A stretch of DNA of 16,008 nt from an uncultured Ruminococcus sp. (lineage in GTDB: Bacteria > Bacillota > Clostridia > Oscillospirales > CAG-272). Position numbers and translations under genes: made by a program. The stretch is from NCBI GenBank assembly GCA_902796505.1, contig CADBPA010000229.1:1-16008 (forward strand), in the 5' to 3' direction. Below the pieces are notes generated by a model. It worked only from the letters and a program-made list of their open reading frames with translations, made no database searches and was not told the origin of the DNA. Shown here piece after piece: positions 14,601 to 16,008 of this stretch; position 1 is the first letter of the stretch; the number at the start of each line of letters is the position of its first letter.

Positions 14601-15553
14601 CCGGCACCTCCTTCGTCGGCGTAACGGGCAAGGCAGGCGACGCCGACCGCGTTATCCGCCGAAAGGGCGGGCGGCGCAAAGGAAGCCGCAAAGCGCCCGG
14701 CGAGCATCGATTTGATGATCGAATTGCTGATCACGCCGCCGGCGTAGACGAATTCGCTCTTTCCGTACCGGTTTTCGTAACCTTCCGAAAGCGAGATCAG
14801 CGCGCCTGCGATCGTGCGGAGCGTAAAATCCGCGACCAGAGAGCGATCCCCGGTCTCGGCGTATAATTTCGCCGCCAGATTCTCCACGCCGGAGAGATTG
14901 ACCGAAAGATCGGTCTCGCGGATCCTGCGCACCGGCGGTTTTTTCGTATTTCTCAGCGCGAGCTCCTCCATCGCCGGCCCTGCCGGAAAGGAAAGCCCCA
15001 TCAGAACGCCCACCCGGTCGATGATCTGCCCGGCGTTGACGTCCTTCGTTCCGCCGAGAAGTTCGGTGCGAAAGCCCTCCGCAGAGGAAGAATGCACGCG
15101 GATCAGTTCGGTCGTCCCGCCGGAGACGTGAAAAGCCGCGAAGCTCTTTCCGAGAAGATCGAACCGCCCGGAGCCGTAAAGCGCCGCCATGATATGGCCG
15201 CATTGATGCGAAAAGCGGTAGATCTTCGCCCCGGTCACGGCGGAGGCGCTCTCCGCCGCCGAAATTCCGGCAAGAAAACAGGGCATATAAGAGCCTTCGG
15301 CGTTGCGCGGTTTTTCGCTCACGCCGATCGCGGCCGGCGATCGGCCCGCAAGATATTCTTTCGCTTCCTGCATTGCCGGGGGCAGATTCTTGATATGCGC
15401 AAACAACGCGTCCGCCTGACGGAGGCCGCGTTCGCCTTGTTTGACCGGAAGGGGGCGCTTGATATTGGCGATCAGGCTGCCGTCCGAGCCGAGGAGAGCG
15501 ACCGAGGTGGTGTAATTGCTCGTGTCGATCCCCAGATATACGCGGTCAACCAT
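14597..15553 (-). CDS. TsaD/Kae1-like paralogue (peptidase M22 family), function unknown
   Basis: This 318-residue ASKHA-fold protein resembles TsaD/Kae1, the enzyme that places threonylcarbamoyl on tRNA A37, but is probably not TsaD itself. Shared features are the phosphate-1 loop LGIDTSNYTTSVAL (7-20), the metal ligands H116 and H120 in HQCGH, HVSGGTTEL (142-150), LSFPAGPAMEELA (187-199), YAGGVISN (270-277) and D300-N301. These ligand positions closely match H111, H115 and D300 of E. coli TsaD. It departs from TsaD between residues 35 and 60, where the usual PELASR-x-H block is replaced by KQGERGLRQADALFAHIKNL, and it is shorter than a typical TsaD (about 335-345). Clostridia often carry such a second copy beside nusB and xseA, annotated glycoprotease. 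It overlaps nusB by 8 nt. A genuine tsaD elsewhere in the genome is expected but not visible here. Confidence 0.85.
   Translation of the reverse strand: MVDRVYLGIDTSNYTTSVALLGSDGSLIANIKRPLPVKQGERGLRQADALFAHIKNLPPAMQEAKEYLAGRSPAAIGVSEKPRNAEGSYMPCFLAGISAAESASAVTGAKIYRFSHQCGHIMAALYGSGRFDLLGKSFAAFHVSGGTTELIRVHSSSAEGFRTELLGGTKDVNAGQIIDRVGVLMGLSFPAGPAMEELALRNTKKPPVRRIRETDLSVNLSGVENLAAKLYAETGDRSLVADFTLRTIAGALISLSEGYENRYGKSEFVYAGGVISNSIIKSMLAGRFAASFAPPALSADNAVGVACLARYADEGGAG
14606..14613 (-). promoter_or_regulatory. Strong ribosome binding site of xseA inside the upstream gene
   Basis: The minus strand reads AAGGAGGT, 5 nt before the xseA ATG, inside the last codons of the TsaD-like gene. It supports the ATG at 14600 over the internal Met15. 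Confidence 0.8.
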
Positions 15554-15956
15554 TCGCCGCGCTCTTTTCTTTCACGATGGCGTTCAGAACGCCGTTGACG
15601 AAGGCGTACGCCTTCTCTTCATCGTATTTTTTCGAGAGTTCGACCGCCTCGTTGATCGAAACGCGGTCGGGAACGTCGTCGCAAAAGAGGATCTCATAGG
15701 TCGCAAGCGTTAAGATCGCCGCGGATACCGCCGAGACGCGTTCGGCTTTCCAGCCGATCAGATTCCTTGCGATCGTCTCCGAGATCACCCCGGCGTGCTC
15801 CTCCGCTCCGTAATATACCGAGCGCACGTATTCGTCTGCCTCGACGTCCCGCGCTTCTTCTGCGCGGGCAAAAACCTCCTCCGCCGTGTCCGCAGGGTTG
15901 CTTCTGCGTTCGAAGAGGAGGAGAAAAGCGTTTTCTCTTGCTTGTTTTCTGGTCAT
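15546..15956 (-). CDS. nusB: Transcription antitermination factor NusB
   Basis: NusB binds boxA RNA together with NusE (ribosomal protein S10) and keeps RNA polymerase elongating through rRNA operons. The 136-residue helical protein opens with TRKQARENAFLLLFERR, the arginine-rich N-terminal helix that contacts RNA, and carries the family block around 81-91 (ILTLATYEILF) and VSINEAVELSKKY with AFVNGVLNAI near the C-terminus. In the first block the common LR-x-A is replaced by LTLA. AAGGA at 15964-15968 lies 7 nt before the ATG. It is the first gene of the long operon in this window. Its stop lies inside the next gene (8-nt overlap), as in many clostridial nusB loci. Confidence 0.95.
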   Translation of the reverse strand: MTRKQARENAFLLLFERRSNPADTAEEVFARAEEARDVEADEYVRSVYYGAEEHAGVISETIARNLIGWKAERVSAVSAAILTLATYEILFCDDVPDRVSINEAVELSKKYDEEKAYAFVNGVLNAIVKEKSAANG

Positions 15957-15995
15957 GGCCTGGTCCTTTTCGGATTTGTATTAGATTTAACATAT

Positions 15996-16001
15996 ATTAT
16001 A
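15996..16001 (-). promoter_or_regulatory. Possible -10 element upstream of nusB
   Basis: The minus strand reads a perfect TATAAT within an AT-rich stretch (about 15975-16008) that contrasts with the GC-rich surroundings. A start near 15988 would give a leader of about 32 nt with the ribosome site in it. The matching -35 would lie beyond the window, so the promoter is unproven. Confidence 0.5.
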
Positions 16002-16008
16002 ATAGAAA

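Noticed and set aside
1..16008. CRISPR array, tRNA, rRNA, transposon, prophage or toxin-antitoxin module
   Set aside because: I looked for direct repeats, tRNA-like folds and mobile-element genes and found none. Coding density is close to complete, and the only intergenic stretch over 50 nt inside the window is the 108-nt dnaE-cvpA gap.

Overview
This window looks like chromosomal core DNA from a GC-rich member of the Bacillota, most likely class Clostridia. The evidence is gene content and order (nusB, a TsaD paralogue, xseA, xseB, tlyA, nadK, argR, recN, then murB, whiA, dnaE), strong AGGAGG-type ribosome binding sites, an Mrp ATPase with a clostridial-style N-terminal cysteine cluster, and a ClpE-type unfoldase. 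No single gene fixes the genus. I see no rRNA, tRNA, CRISPR array, insertion sequence, prophage or toxin-antitoxin module.

All fourteen genes lie on the minus strand, so the window is read from right to left. A -10-like element at the right edge precedes nusB. From there an almost gapless series runs leftward for about 12 kb: nusB, tsaD-like, xseA, xseB, tlyA, nadK, argR, recN, murB, whiA, dnaE. Junctions are 3-11 nt overlaps or gaps of 3-39 nt, so translational coupling is likely and one long transcription unit is plausible. The genes cover transcription antitermination, DNA repair (ExoVII, RecN), rRNA methylation, NADP synthesis, arginine-responsive control, peptidoglycan precursor synthesis, a WhiA regulator and a replicative polymerase alpha subunit.

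Downstream of dnaE a 108-nt gap holds the only complete promoter in the window, a TTGACA-17-TACAAT match. It drives a second operon: cvpA (membrane protein), clpE (AAA+ unfoldase with a zinc finger in place of the usual Clp N-domain) and mrp (Fe-S cluster carrier ATPase), which runs off the left edge. No CtsR or CIRCE operator is visible there.

The most informative feature is what is missing from familiar neighbourhoods: ispA and dxs between xseB and tlyA, spoIVB and spo0A after recN, and rapZ and yvcK between murB and whiA. Two conserved clostridial blocks appear to have been trimmed and joined. The absence of spoIVB-spo0A hints at a non-sporulating lineage but does not prove it. I found no convincing undescribed system. 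The best candidates for follow-up are the divergent TsaD paralogue and the cvpA-clpE-mrp operon, whose ClpE carries an unusual ClpP-docking loop.
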